DNA of 5,228 nucleotides from Archangium sp. (lineage in GTDB: Bacteria > Myxococcota > Myxococcia > Myxococcales > Myxococcaceae), in assembly GCA_016793585.1 (NCBI GenBank), contig JAEUJR010000550.1:1-5228 (forward strand), written 5' to 3'. The translations under genes and the position numbers were made by a program. Positions within the stretch are counted from its first letter, which is position 1; each line of letters starts with the position of its first letter. Below the pieces are notes generated by a model that was not told where the DNA came from, ran no database searches, and saw nothing but the letters and a program-made list of their open reading frames with translations. Shown piece by piece: positions 1 to 5,228 of the stretch.

Positions 1-1215
1 CGTCGGGCCGTTCGCGCCCTCGGCCACCAGCTTCACGTTCAGCTTCTCGGCGATCTCTGCGGTGATCTCGCCACCGAGCGCCGCGGGCACCGCGATGTCG
101 GCCTTCACCTGCCAGAAGTCGGCCTTGCTGATCGCCTGCGCTCCGGGGAACCCGAGCACCGAGCGCTTCAGGTTCTTCGGGTTCTCGTTCGCGTAGCGCA
201 TCAACTCGACCGCATCGATGCCCTCGGGGTTGTAGATGGTGCCGTCGGCGTCGTTCACCGCGAGCAGCTTGGCGCCCATGTTCTGCAGAATGACCGAGCC
301 CCAGCTGCCGACGTTGCCGTAGCCCTGCACGATGAAGGTCTTGCCCTTCACCGACTCGCCACGATCCTGGAAGTAGTCTTCGATCGTGTAGGCGACGCCC
401 TGGCCGGTCGCCTTGGTGCGACCCTCGGAGCCGCCGATGCGCACGTCCTTGCCGGTGATGACGCCGCGCTGGTTGTGACGCTCGCGCTCGCCGTCCGAGA
501 ACTGACGCAGGAAGAGCGCCATGATCTCAGAGTTCGTGCCGACGTCGGGCGCCGGAATGTCGATGTTCGGGCCGACCAGCTGCTTCAGTTTGTACATGAA
601 GCGCAGCGAGATGGCCTGGAGCTCTTCACGGCCGAGCTGGCGCGGGTCGAGCTGAATGCCACCCTTGCCACCACCGAACGGAACGTCGGCGATCGCGGTC
701 TTCCACGTCATCTCGGCGGCGAGCGCCTTGAAGAGGTCGAGCGACACTTCACGGTGGAACCGAATGCCGCCCTTGTACGGGCCGCGCGCCTGGTTGTGCT
801 GCACGCGGTACGCCTTGAAGCGCTGCGTGTCGCCGGGAACGAGCTGGTACACCGTGCCGTCTTCGAGGCGCAGGTGGCCCGCGCGAATGTTCACGTCGCT
901 GCCGAGCAGGGCCTTGCCGTTGAGAATGATCTTCCCGTCGGCGAGGCGCTCGAAGCCGGCCGGGTCACGAACCTTGGTGACGCTCAGATCGGCGAAGTTG
1001 CGTGCGGCCTCGGGCACCACCGGCACGAGGCGATCCTTCAGCTTGGTGGTGACGTAGAAGATGTGCTCGTAGTCGGGCTCTTCGAGCTCGAGCCGCACGC
1101 GCCGGTCGAGCCCCATCGCGTCAGCCGCGCGATCGAAGATCTCCATCGCCTCGGTGTAGATGGTCTTGCGCTGCTGCCCGGCGTTGGGCACCCGCATGAA
1201 GTTCTCTTCAGCCAT
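1..1215 (-). CDS. Glu/Leu/Phe/Val dehydrogenase (glutamate dehydrogenase family), C-terminus cut off by window edge
   Basis: Catalyses NAD(P)-dependent reversible oxidative deamination of an amino acid, most likely glutamate to 2-oxoglutarate plus ammonia, in the cytoplasm. 405 residues are visible. They show the substrate-binding KGGIR segment (K148), the glycine-rich PFGGGKGG with the active-site lysine (K184), and IPAPDVGTNSEIM with the catalytic aspartate (D224). TGKDVRIGGSEGR (254-266) and the Rossmann nucleotide loop GYGNVG (298-303) with D322 after the second strand follow, then PAALGGEI (377-384) and EGANGPT at the edge. The family usually continues about 90 residues beyond this last motif. 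The ATG at 1213-1215 is preceded by AGGAG nine bases upstream. The YRVQHN motif sits at 136-141, later than in typical family members, because residues about 60-130 contain extra sequence. Family assignment is very secure. Glutamate versus leucine/phenylalanine/valine specificity, and NAD versus NADP, cannot be decided from what is seen. Confidence 0.96.
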   Translation of the reverse strand, partial: MAEENFMRVPNAGQQRKTIYTEAMEIFDRAADAMGLDRRVRLELEEPDYEHIFYVTTKLKDRLVPVVPEAARNFADLSVTKVRDPAGFERLADGKIILNGKALLGSDVNIRAGHLRLEDGTVYQLVPGDTQRFKAYRVQHNQARGPYKGGIRFHREVSLDLFKALAAEMTWKTAIADVPFGGGKGGIQLDPRQLGREELQAISLRFMYKLKQLVGPNIDIPAPDVGTNSEIMALFLRQFSDGERERHNQRGVITGKDVRIGGSEGRTKATGQGVAYTIEDYFQDRGESVKGKTFIVQGYGNVGSWGSVILQNMGAKLLAVNDADGTIYNPEGIDAVELMRYANENPKNLKRSVLGFPGAQAISKADFWQVKADIAVPAALGGEITAEIAEKLNVKLVAEGANGPT

Positions 1216-1224
1216 GGTCCTGTG

Positions 1225-1229
1225 CTCCT
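1225..1229 (-). promoter_or_regulatory. Ribosome binding site of the dehydrogenase gene
   Basis: On the minus strand this reads AGGAG and lies nine bases before the ATG at 1215. It supports that start over internal ATG or GTG codons, such as Met7 or Met24. Confidence 0.75.
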
Positions 1230-1416
1230 GGGAAAAGGCTCCGAAAAACACTCCAGGTGGAGCCGGAAAAACCGCGCGGACCGTATGGGTCGCCCTCTGG
1301 TGCAGGTAGCCAAAACTGACGCCACGCCGCGTCAACCCAACGCCCTGAAAACCATCGTGAATGCGCCGTGAAAGCAGTGCTGTTTCGAGGGTCGACTCCC
1401 GGCTTCGTGAGCCACA

Positions 1417-1430
1417 TTCGCCGTGGCGAA
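1417..1430. repeat. Short perfect inverted repeat TTCGCC-GT-GGCGAA
   Basis: Two 6-base arms are separated by 2 bases. The near-symmetric form is that of a dimeric regulator operator rather than an RNA hairpin. It lies about 200 bases upstream of the dehydrogenase start, far for a classical operator. Function is unknown, and chance occurrence in GC-rich DNA is possible. Confidence 0.35.
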
Positions 1431-1444
1431 GTTCGACCAGATCC

Positions 1445-1473
1445 ACAGGAGCCACCGCTCATCAGGCTCCTGT
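1445..1473. repeat. Inverted repeat, 9-bp arms with 11-base loop
   Basis: ACAGGAGCC at 1445-1453 pairs perfectly with GGCTCCTGT at 1465-1473. There is no T-run on either side, so it does not look like an intrinsic terminator. It lies just beyond the tRNA terminator and upstream of the dehydrogenase. It could be a structured leader element, a regulator site, or a repeat unit found elsewhere in the genome. Confidence 0.45.
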
Positions 1474-1494
1474 TCGGGGTCGAAACGCTGCCGG

Positions 1495-1537
1495 AAAAAA
1501 ACGAAAGCCCCGGACCTCTGCGAGAGAAGTCCGGGGC
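1495..1537 (-). terminator. Intrinsic terminator of the tRNA-Thr transcript
   Basis: On the minus strand a perfect 9-bp GC-rich stem (GCCCCGGAC at 1529-1537 with GTCCGGGGC at 1507-1515), extended inward by three more pairs after one mismatch, is followed by TTTCG and then seven T (1495-1501). It begins six bases past the encoded CCA end of the tRNA gene. The T-run exists only in the minus direction, so the terminator serves the tRNA and any read-through from the lipoprotein gene upstream. Confidence 0.88.
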
Positions 1538-1543
1538 CATTTC

Positions 1544-1618
<75 letters not shown>

Positions 1619-1629
1619 GCGGCGCGGGG

Positions 1630-1657
1630 CAAGTACCACAACGATTCTCGACGTCAA
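1630..1657 (-). promoter_or_regulatory. Candidate promoter of tRNA-Thr
   Basis: On the minus strand TTGACG (1652-1657) is separated by 16 bases from TACTTG (1630-1635). The tRNA 5' end at 1618 lies 11 bases further on, which fits a very short leader. The -35 box is good and the -10 box is weak. The G/C-only run just after the -10 (discriminator) is typical of stable-RNA promoters under stringent control. Inference from position and sequence only. Confidence 0.45.
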
Positions 1658-1681
1658 CGGCCTGTTGGACCTGACCGGCCG

Positions 1682-3037
1682 TCAGCGAGCGCGGTTTCTG
1701 ACGACGGCCGTGCGGGTCGAGTCGGCCCCGGTGCTGAAGGTGACCGCCACGTCGGGGTCTCCGTCGGCGTCGACATCGCCCACCGAGACCGAGAGCCGGT
1801 TCCCTGCACCCGCGCTCTGTTTGAACTCCGAGAACGCCCACTGGCCGCGGTTGCGCCGCACCACGACGTCGTCGCCCGAGGTGAAGAAGACGTCGACGAC
1901 GCCATCGAGATCGAAGTCGCGCACCTCGACCGCCTGCGCGCGCGGCGCCGCGAACGTCACCTTGTCGGCGAAGGCGATGCCCGTGTTCTCGAACAGCTTC
2001 ACGTCGTTGCCGATGACGGCCGCCAGATCCGCGTCTCCATCGCCGTCGAGATCGCCGGTCGCCAGCAGCGAGGGCAGGGCGCTGAGCAACAGCCCTGCGT
2101 CCCGCTCGAAGCCCGGCCCGGGAAAGACGGTGAGCGTGTCTCCGACGCTGTCGACGACCAGCACGTCGCCGAGCCCATCGCGCGTGAAGTCGCCGACGCC
2201 GACCGCGCCAGCATCGGGCGTCGCAAAGCGTCGAACCCCCGCCGTCTCGAGGGTGAAGAAGGAATCGCAGCCGAACGCCACCGCGAGATCGCGCTGGGCT
2301 CCGGCCTTCACCACGCCGACCAGCCTCGCGCCCGCGCAACCACCATCGAGCTCGCGAAGGGCGAAGGTGCTGCCCTGCGAGACGTACGTGTCGAACGCGC
2401 CCGTGTCGTTGATCGTCGCGACGTCGAGGTTTCCGTCGCTGGTGAACTCTCCCGTCATGCAGACGAGCGGCGTGCGCTGGAACGAGACCTTGCGGCTGGT
2501 CGAGCCCGAGAAGCCCTGCACCGTGTTCCATCCGAACAGCTCGATGCGGTTGCGGCTCGGTACGGCCATCACCAGGTCGGGCACTCCGACGGGAGGCAGA
2601 TCGGCGATCACCGCCGGCCCTCCGTTCGTCACCGTCAGCTCGGGAGCCGCCTCGAACGCCTGCGTGATGCAGTTCGACGTGTCGACGCGGCAATCGTCTG
2701 CGCAGCGGTTGCTCCCGAACGTCGTGCAGACGGGAACCCCGAGCGTTCCATCGCAGGTCTCGCCCGTGTCGATCATTCCGTTGCCGCACTTCTTCGTGCA
2801 GAGCGTCTTCACGAACTTGCAGTCGGCGCCGCAGGTGAGCTGCCCTGCCTCGTAGCCGAGCGTGAGGCAGGTCTGATCGGCCAGGTTCGAGCCGTCGCAC
2901 TCTTCGCCGTCGTCGATCTTCGCGTCGCCACACATGGGCATCGGCGGAGGTGGGTCGACCCGGCGGGTGTTGGGATCACGACAGGCGGCGACCAGCAGGA
3001 GCAACGCGAGCGATCGAAGGAACACGAGGCGGCGCAC
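1682..3037 (-). CDS. Secreted lipoprotein with two Myxococcus-type six-cysteine repeats and an FG-GAP/VCBS beta-propeller
   Basis: A 451-residue surface or periplasmic protein, probably involved in adhesion or binding; no enzyme motif is seen. Residues 1-18 are a signal peptide (MRRLVFLRS plus a leucine-rich core) ending in the lipobox VAAC, so Cys19 would be lipidated. A proline-rich linker leads to two tandem disulfide repeats. The first has cysteines 36, 47, 57, 69, 73, 80 and starts CGDAKIDDGEECDG. The second has 84, 95, 104, 112, 116, 123 and starts CGNGMIDTGETCDG. Residues from about 140 to the end form roughly seven FG-GAP/VCBS units. Calcium-type loops are clear in GDLDGDGDAD (328-337), RDFDLDGVVD (373-382) and GDVDADGDPD (420-429), and degenerate in GEFTSDGNLD (196-205) and GDFTRDGLGD (282-291). 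I chose the GTG at 3035-3037 because it puts a normal short n-region before the hydrophobic core. Upstream in-frame ATGs (3097, 3349) would add unlikely leaders, the longer one overlapping yacG. No strong ribosome site is seen. The stop lies just before the tRNA promoter. Confidence 0.9.
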   Translation of the reverse strand: MRRLVFLRSLALLLLVAACRDPNTRRVDPPPPMPMCGDAKIDDGEECDGSNLADQTCLTLGYEAGQLTCGADCKFVKTLCTKKCGNGMIDTGETCDGTLGVPVCTTFGSNRCADDCRVDTSNCITQAFEAAPELTVTNGGPAVIADLPPVGVPDLVMAVPSRNRIELFGWNTVQGFSGSTSRKVSFQRTPLVCMTGEFTSDGNLDVATINDTGAFDTYVSQGSTFALRELDGGCAGARLVGVVKAGAQRDLAVAFGCDSFFTLETAGVRRFATPDAGAVGVGDFTRDGLGDVLVVDSVGDTLTVFPGPGFERDAGLLLSALPSLLATGDLDGDGDADLAAVIGNDVKLFENTGIAFADKVTFAAPRAQAVEVRDFDLDGVVDVFFTSGDDVVVRRNRGQWAFSEFKQSAGAGNRLSVSVGDVDADGDPDVAVTFSTGADSTRTAVVRNRAR

Positions 3038-3095
3038 GTTACCCGCGACGCATCGATGCCGCGACTGCCGTCGAATTCGGGCAGAATGCGCGGCC
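3038..3095. promoter_or_regulatory. Divergent intergenic region between lipoprotein gene and yacG
   Basis: These 58 bases must carry the start signals of two divergently read genes. No clear -35/-10 pair is recognisable on either strand, and neither gene has a strong Shine-Dalgarno sequence here. The best plus-strand -10-like hexamer is CAGAAT (3082-3087), 8 bases before the yacG ATG, which would leave yacG almost leaderless. This is weak evidence. Confidence 0.3.
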
Positions 3096-3290
3096 ATGGC
3101 TTCCCCGCAGTGTCCCTCGTGTCGCAAAGCCGTGGCGCTCCCGCCCGAGAACAAGACGTTTCCGTTCTGCTCGGAGCGATGCCGCACCATCGATCTCGGC
3201 AAGTGGCTGGGCGAAGAGTTCCGCATTCCCACCAAGCAGGTCGAAGAGGACGAAGACGGCGACGGCCGGCCGACGCCCGGAGACGCATGA
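3096..3290 (+). CDS. yacG: YacG-type DNA gyrase inhibitor, zinc-binding
   Basis: A 64-residue protein matching the YacG family in length and motif order. CPSC (Cys6, Cys9) and FCSERC (Cys25, Cys29) form the four-cysteine zinc site. They are followed by the family signature DLGKWLGEEFRIP (33-45) and an acidic, disordered tail. In Escherichia coli, YacG binds the GyrB C-terminal domain and blocks DNA binding by gyrase, so a role in moderating supercoiling is expected from the family. The ATG at 3096 is chosen because CPSC should lie near the N-terminus; the longer open frame from 2934 overlaps the divergent lipoprotein gene. The stop overlaps the next ATG (ATGA, 3287-3290), which indicates translational coupling to a gene that is not a usual yacG neighbour such as coaE. 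Confidence 0.94.
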   Translation: MASPQCPSCRKAVALPPENKTFPFCSERCRTIDLGKWLGEEFRIPTKQVEEDEDGDGRPTPGDA

Positions 3291-4078
3291 GCCTCGTCTT
3301 CACCGGCGGCGTCGCGCTCGCGTACACCGTCGGTGTCGTCGGCATTCACCGCTGGTCGGTCTGGCGCCGCCGCGCGAAAGCAGAGAACTACCCGCCGCTC
3401 GACTGGCTCGACTTCGACACGCTGCTCTCGGGCGCCTGGCCGATGCCGCAGCAGCGCGTTCGCGTGAGCGGGCCAACACCCCGTGAAGGAGGCCCTTCAC
3501 CGCGCTGTCTGTCGGTGCCTTCAGTCCCGGGGCGTGAAGCGGCGCATGCGCTGCTGGTGCGCCTGACGCAGGGCGAGCGGCTCGAGCCCGCGGCGTTCGA
3601 AGCGGCCGGGTTCAGTGGGGGGGAGGCGCGCTGGTTGTCCGGCGTGTCGGAGCGGGTCGAGGCTCCGGTCGCGTTGCTTGGCCGGCTTCAGTCGCAGGCG
3701 CCCGTGTCGGCGGCCGAGGCCTACCTCGTCGAGTGGCTCTCGCTGCGCCACCTCGTCACGCCCCTCAACGTCGAATGGCAGGTCTACGCGAGCAAACGGC
3801 GGCTCTCTGTCGCCATTCGCCGGTTTGGTGACGTCCCCGCCCTCTACTTCGCCCGGGCCCACGCCTCGTCGCTGCTGGGCTTCACCCAGTCGGTGCTCGA
3901 CGATCTGGGCCGGGCCGTCTTCTTCGCACGCGAGGCGCCGTTCTACGTCGAGGCCGCGCTGGCGATGCCCTTCGTGCAGGAGCTTCGCCCGCCGCTCGCC
4001 CGTGCCTGCCGGGAAGCGAAGTTGCGAAATGACGGTGACGACGAAGAACGTTTGGACGCGGCCAGCGATCAAGAGTGA
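3287..4078 (+). CDS. Membrane-anchored protein of unknown function, possible TPR-like C-terminal part
   Basis: I do not recognise a family for these 263 residues. Residues about 4-20 form one hydrophobic helix followed at once by a basic cluster (HRWSVWRRRAK, 21-31), so the N-terminus probably sits outside the membrane with the rest in the cytoplasm. A proline-rich, low-complexity linker (about 50-85) follows, then a mostly helical domain. Residues 184-220 (PALYFARAHASSLLG then FTQSVLDDLGRAVFF) have the small/large residue spacing of a TPR-like helix pair, but one unit is too little to be sure. The C-terminus is acidic. The ATG is set by the four-base overlap with yacG, with GGAG (3279-3282) four bases before it, a short spacing. 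An open frame in this phase extends far upstream to 1361, but that part only mirrors the lipoprotein and tRNA genes. The next gene starts 12 bases after the stop in the same frame. Confidence 0.78.
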   Translation: MSLVFTGGVALAYTVGVVGIHRWSVWRRRAKAENYPPLDWLDFDTLLSGAWPMPQQRVRVSGPTPREGGPSPRCLSVPSVPGREAAHALLVRLTQGERLEPAAFEAAGFSGGEARWLSGVSERVEAPVALLGRLQSQAPVSAAEAYLVEWLSLRHLVTPLNVEWQVYASKRRLSVAIRRFGDVPALYFARAHASSLLGFTQSVLDDLGRAVFFAREAPFYVEAALAMPFVQELRPPLARACREAKLRNDGDDEERLDAASDQE

Positions 4079-4090
4079 AATGCCCGCCCG

Positions 4091-4609
4091 ATGCCGGAGT
4101 CACTGCTCGCCTGGTTCAACCGCTTCATGGACGACCCGAAGAAGCTCGAGGCGCGGCTCGCGGGCCGGCCAGTGCTTCTTTACGAACCGCCCGAGACGCC
4201 GCCCGCCGAGACCGGCAGCGACGAAGACGACGACTACCAGTTCCGCACCCAGTCGGGCATCTCGGTGCCTGCCATCGGCGGTGGTGAGCCGCTCGCCGTC
4301 ATCGTCGAGAAGACGAAGGACAACGCCTTTCAGCGCCGCGTGACGGTCGGCCGCACCTCGAACAACGACATCGTGCTCGACGACAACTCGGTCTCGCGGT
4401 TCCACGCGTGGCTGCAGCTCGACGACGCAGGGTGGACGATCGTCGACGCCGGCTCGCGCAACGGCACGTGGGTCGGCGGCAAGAAGCTGGTCGTGAAGGC
4501 ACCGGCCACGCTCGCGAGTGGCGTGCGGGTGAAGGTCGGCGCGATCGAGCTGACGTACTTCACGACCGAGGGCTTCCTGAAGATGCTGAAGAGCCGCGCG
4601 ACCGGCTGA
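4091..4609 (+). CDS. FHA-domain protein
   Basis: A 172-residue cytoplasmic protein with a C-terminal FHA domain (about 68-160), a module that binds phosphothreonine peptides. All key family residues are present: G87-R88 in VGRTSNNDIVL, S102 and H105 in SVSRFHAWL, and N124-G125-T126 in SRNGTWVGG. The recognition site is therefore probably functional. Residues 1-40 (starting MPESLLAWFNRFMDDP) are an unrecognised N-terminal segment. An acidic patch (43-48) and a flexible stretch follow. There is no kinase, transmembrane or secretion-signal motif. The ATG at 4091 is the first start after the previous stop. Its ribosome site is poor, only GAGTGA overlapping the upstream stop, which suggests translation depends on the upstream gene. 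FHA partners are usually Ser/Thr kinase substrates, abundant in Myxococcota. The likely partner is the membrane protein encoded just before it, but that is inference. Confidence 0.92.
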   Translation: MPESLLAWFNRFMDDPKKLEARLAGRPVLLYEPPETPPAETGSDEDDDYQFRTQSGISVPAIGGGEPLAVIVEKTKDNAFQRRVTVGRTSNNDIVLDDNSVSRFHAWLQLDDAGWTIVDAGSRNGTWVGGKKLVVKAPATLASGVRVKVGAIELTYFTTEGFLKMLKSRATG

Positions 4610-4624
4610 CGGTCAGCGGGCCGT

Positions 4625-4895
4625 TCAATGCGCGCCCGCGTCGGTGGTCTCGAAGACGCGCTTGCCGAGCTTCACGCCGCAGTCTGCGCAGTCGTCGAGC
4701 GCGATCGTGAGCAGCCAGCGTCGTGATGTGACCAGCTCGAGCGAACGGGAGCGCGTCCGAGCGCGTGCAGACGCGAACCCCATTGGCGGTGAACGACTCG
4801 CCAGTGCAGTCGGAGCCCGACCGCCGCTGCGCGATGGTGCTCTGGGCGAAGGCCGTCGCAGCGCAAGCGAGAATGAGAACGAGGCCGAGCTTCAC
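4625..4895 (-). CDS. Small secreted cysteine-containing protein, apparent frameshift in the middle
   Basis: No family is recognised. The GTG at 4893-4895 overlaps the pilus ATPase stop (GTGA), pointing to coupled translation. Residues 1-17 are a signal peptide (MKLGLVLILACAATAFA) with a signal peptidase I site AFA before Gln18; Cys11 makes a lipoprotein signal a weaker alternative. The mature part has DCTGESF and VRVCTRSDALPF (Cys30, Cys43). After residue about 51 the start frame becomes arginine-rich and poor in G/C-ending codons, and runs on into the FHA gene on the other strand. From 4741 a second frame, needing one base to be skipped, gives LELVTSRRWLLTIALDD, then CADCG and a short tail to a TGA at 4625-4627, with nearly all codons ending in G or C. 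The joined product would be about 90 residues with four cysteines in the mature part. This may be a recent one-base mutation, a sequencing error or, less likely, programmed +1 frameshifting. Confidence 0.6.
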
Positions 4896-5228
4896 TCGAA
4901 CGCGAGCGCACGCTCGAAGTCGGCGCGGTTCGACGCAGCCTCCAGCGCAGTCTCGCGCGTGATCTGCCCGCTCTTGAGCAACGACGCGAGGTGCATGTCG
5001 AAGCTCTGCGTGCCCAGCAGGTCCTGGTTGCGCTCGAGGAAGTCGGTGATCTCGTGGGTTCGGTTGGGGTCCTTGATGAACTCCACCACCGAGAGCGTCG
5101 ACACCATGATCTCGGCGGCCACCGCGCGACCACGCCCCGACGCATGCGGCAGCAGGCGCTGTGACACGGTGCCGCGCAGGTTCTCGGCCAGGCGGTTGCG
5201 CACGCCCGTCTGACCTTCTGGTGGGAAC
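4892..5228 (-). CDS. PilT/PilU-family type IV pilus ATPase, C-terminal fragment
   Basis: The last 111 residues of a hexameric secretion-type ATPase that powers pilus retraction at the inner membrane; the gene enters from beyond the right edge. Recognisable family features in order are a FP-x-E-x-Q start, NRLAENLRGTVSQRLLP (fragment residues 11-27), AVAAEIMVST (35-44), RTHEI followed by a short helix, and the C-terminal signature TQSFDMHLASLLKSGQIT with ALEAASNRADFE just before the end. The Walker motifs would lie upstream, outside the window. The AIRNLIRE motif of canonical PilT is replaced by SVVEFIKD (fragment residues 46-53), so this may be a PilU-like or other accessory paralogue. The stop overlaps the GTG of the small secreted protein. 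An internal GTG at 5203 is not a true start because the frame stays open and conserved up to the window edge. Confidence 0.92.
   Translation of the reverse strand, partial: FPPEGQTGVRNRLAENLRGTVSQRLLPHASGRGRAVAAEIMVSTLSVVEFIKDPNRTHEITDFLERNQDLLGTQSFDMHLASLLKSGQITRETALEAASNRADFERALAFE

Larger units (their letters stand above)
1216..1494. other. Gene-free stretch between dehydrogenase and tRNA terminator
   Basis: No convincing gene is seen. The short open frames on both strands lack family motifs and sensible start contexts. The stretch must hold the dehydrogenase promoter. A TTGACG hexamer on the minus strand (1330-1335) could be a -35 box, but no good -10 box lies 16-18 bases downstream of it, so I do not call a promoter. 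Two inverted repeats are present and listed separately. Confidence 0.6.

Noticed and set aside
1330..1335. TTGACG as -35 box of the dehydrogenase promoter
   Set aside because: The hexamer is good, but the bases at 16-18 spacing (TGGCTA, GGCTAC) are poor -10 matches, so a promoter cannot be supported.
475..1371. Plus-strand open frame of about 300 codons opposite the dehydrogenase
   Set aside because: It is the mirror of a highly conserved minus-strand enzyme and has no recognisable motif.
1385..1402. TTCGAGGGTCGACTCCCGG, reminiscent of a tRNA T-arm and a possible attachment-site remnant
   Set aside because: No acceptor, anticodon or D-arm can be formed around it, and it does not repeat the 3' end of the nearby tRNA-Thr.
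4605..4617. Hairpin GCTGA-CGG-TCAGC at the FHA stop codon as a convergent terminator
   Set aside because: The stem is only five pairs with a three-base loop and there is no T-run on either strand.
4560..4742. Continuation of the small secreted protein in its original frame to 4560
   Set aside because: The tail is arginine/serine-rich, loses the G/C-ending codon bias and overlaps the end of the well-supported FHA gene, whereas another frame looks coding and ends cleanly before it.

Overview
This is a GC-rich bacterial window whose gene content points to the Myxococcota or a close deltaproteobacterial relative. The evidence is strong G/C preference at third codon positions, a lipoprotein carrying two six-cysteine repeats of the Myxococcus disulfide-repeat type followed by an FG-GAP/VCBS propeller, a stand-alone FHA-domain protein, and a PilT-family pilus ATPase. 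Each of these is common in that phylum, but the assignment is an inference from content and not from a phylogenetic marker.

Layout from left to right. The left edge (1-1215, minus) holds most of a Glu/Leu/Phe/Val dehydrogenase (glutamate dehydrogenase family). It is cut off at its C-terminus by the window edge and has an unusually long N-terminal region. A gene-free stretch (1216-1494) with two inverted repeats separates it from a minus-strand tRNA-Thr(CGT) gene (1544-1618), which has a clear intrinsic terminator downstream (1495-1537) and a plausible promoter upstream (1630-1657). Next, still on the minus strand, is the FG-GAP/VCBS lipoprotein (1682-3037).

A 58-bp divergent gap leads into a plus-strand cluster of three tightly packed genes: yacG, a small zinc protein of the DNA gyrase inhibitor family (3096-3290); an unrecognised membrane-anchored protein with a possible TPR-like segment (3287-4078, ATGA overlap with yacG); and an FHA-domain protein (4091-4609). 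They look like one operon. The association of YacG with an uncharacterised membrane protein and a phosphothreonine reader is the most interesting gene context here.

Converging on it from the right is a minus-strand pair: the C-terminal part of a PilT/PilU-family ATPase (4892-5228) and, overlapping its stop by four bases, a small secreted cysteine-containing protein (4625-4895). The reading frame of the small gene appears to be broken by a one-base shift near 4739-4765.

I see no CRISPR array, insertion sequence, integrase or phage gene. Most of the window reads as ordinary chromosome. The points worth following up are the frame-shifted small gene, the extended dehydrogenase, the divergent pilus ATPase and the yacG-membrane-FHA cluster.
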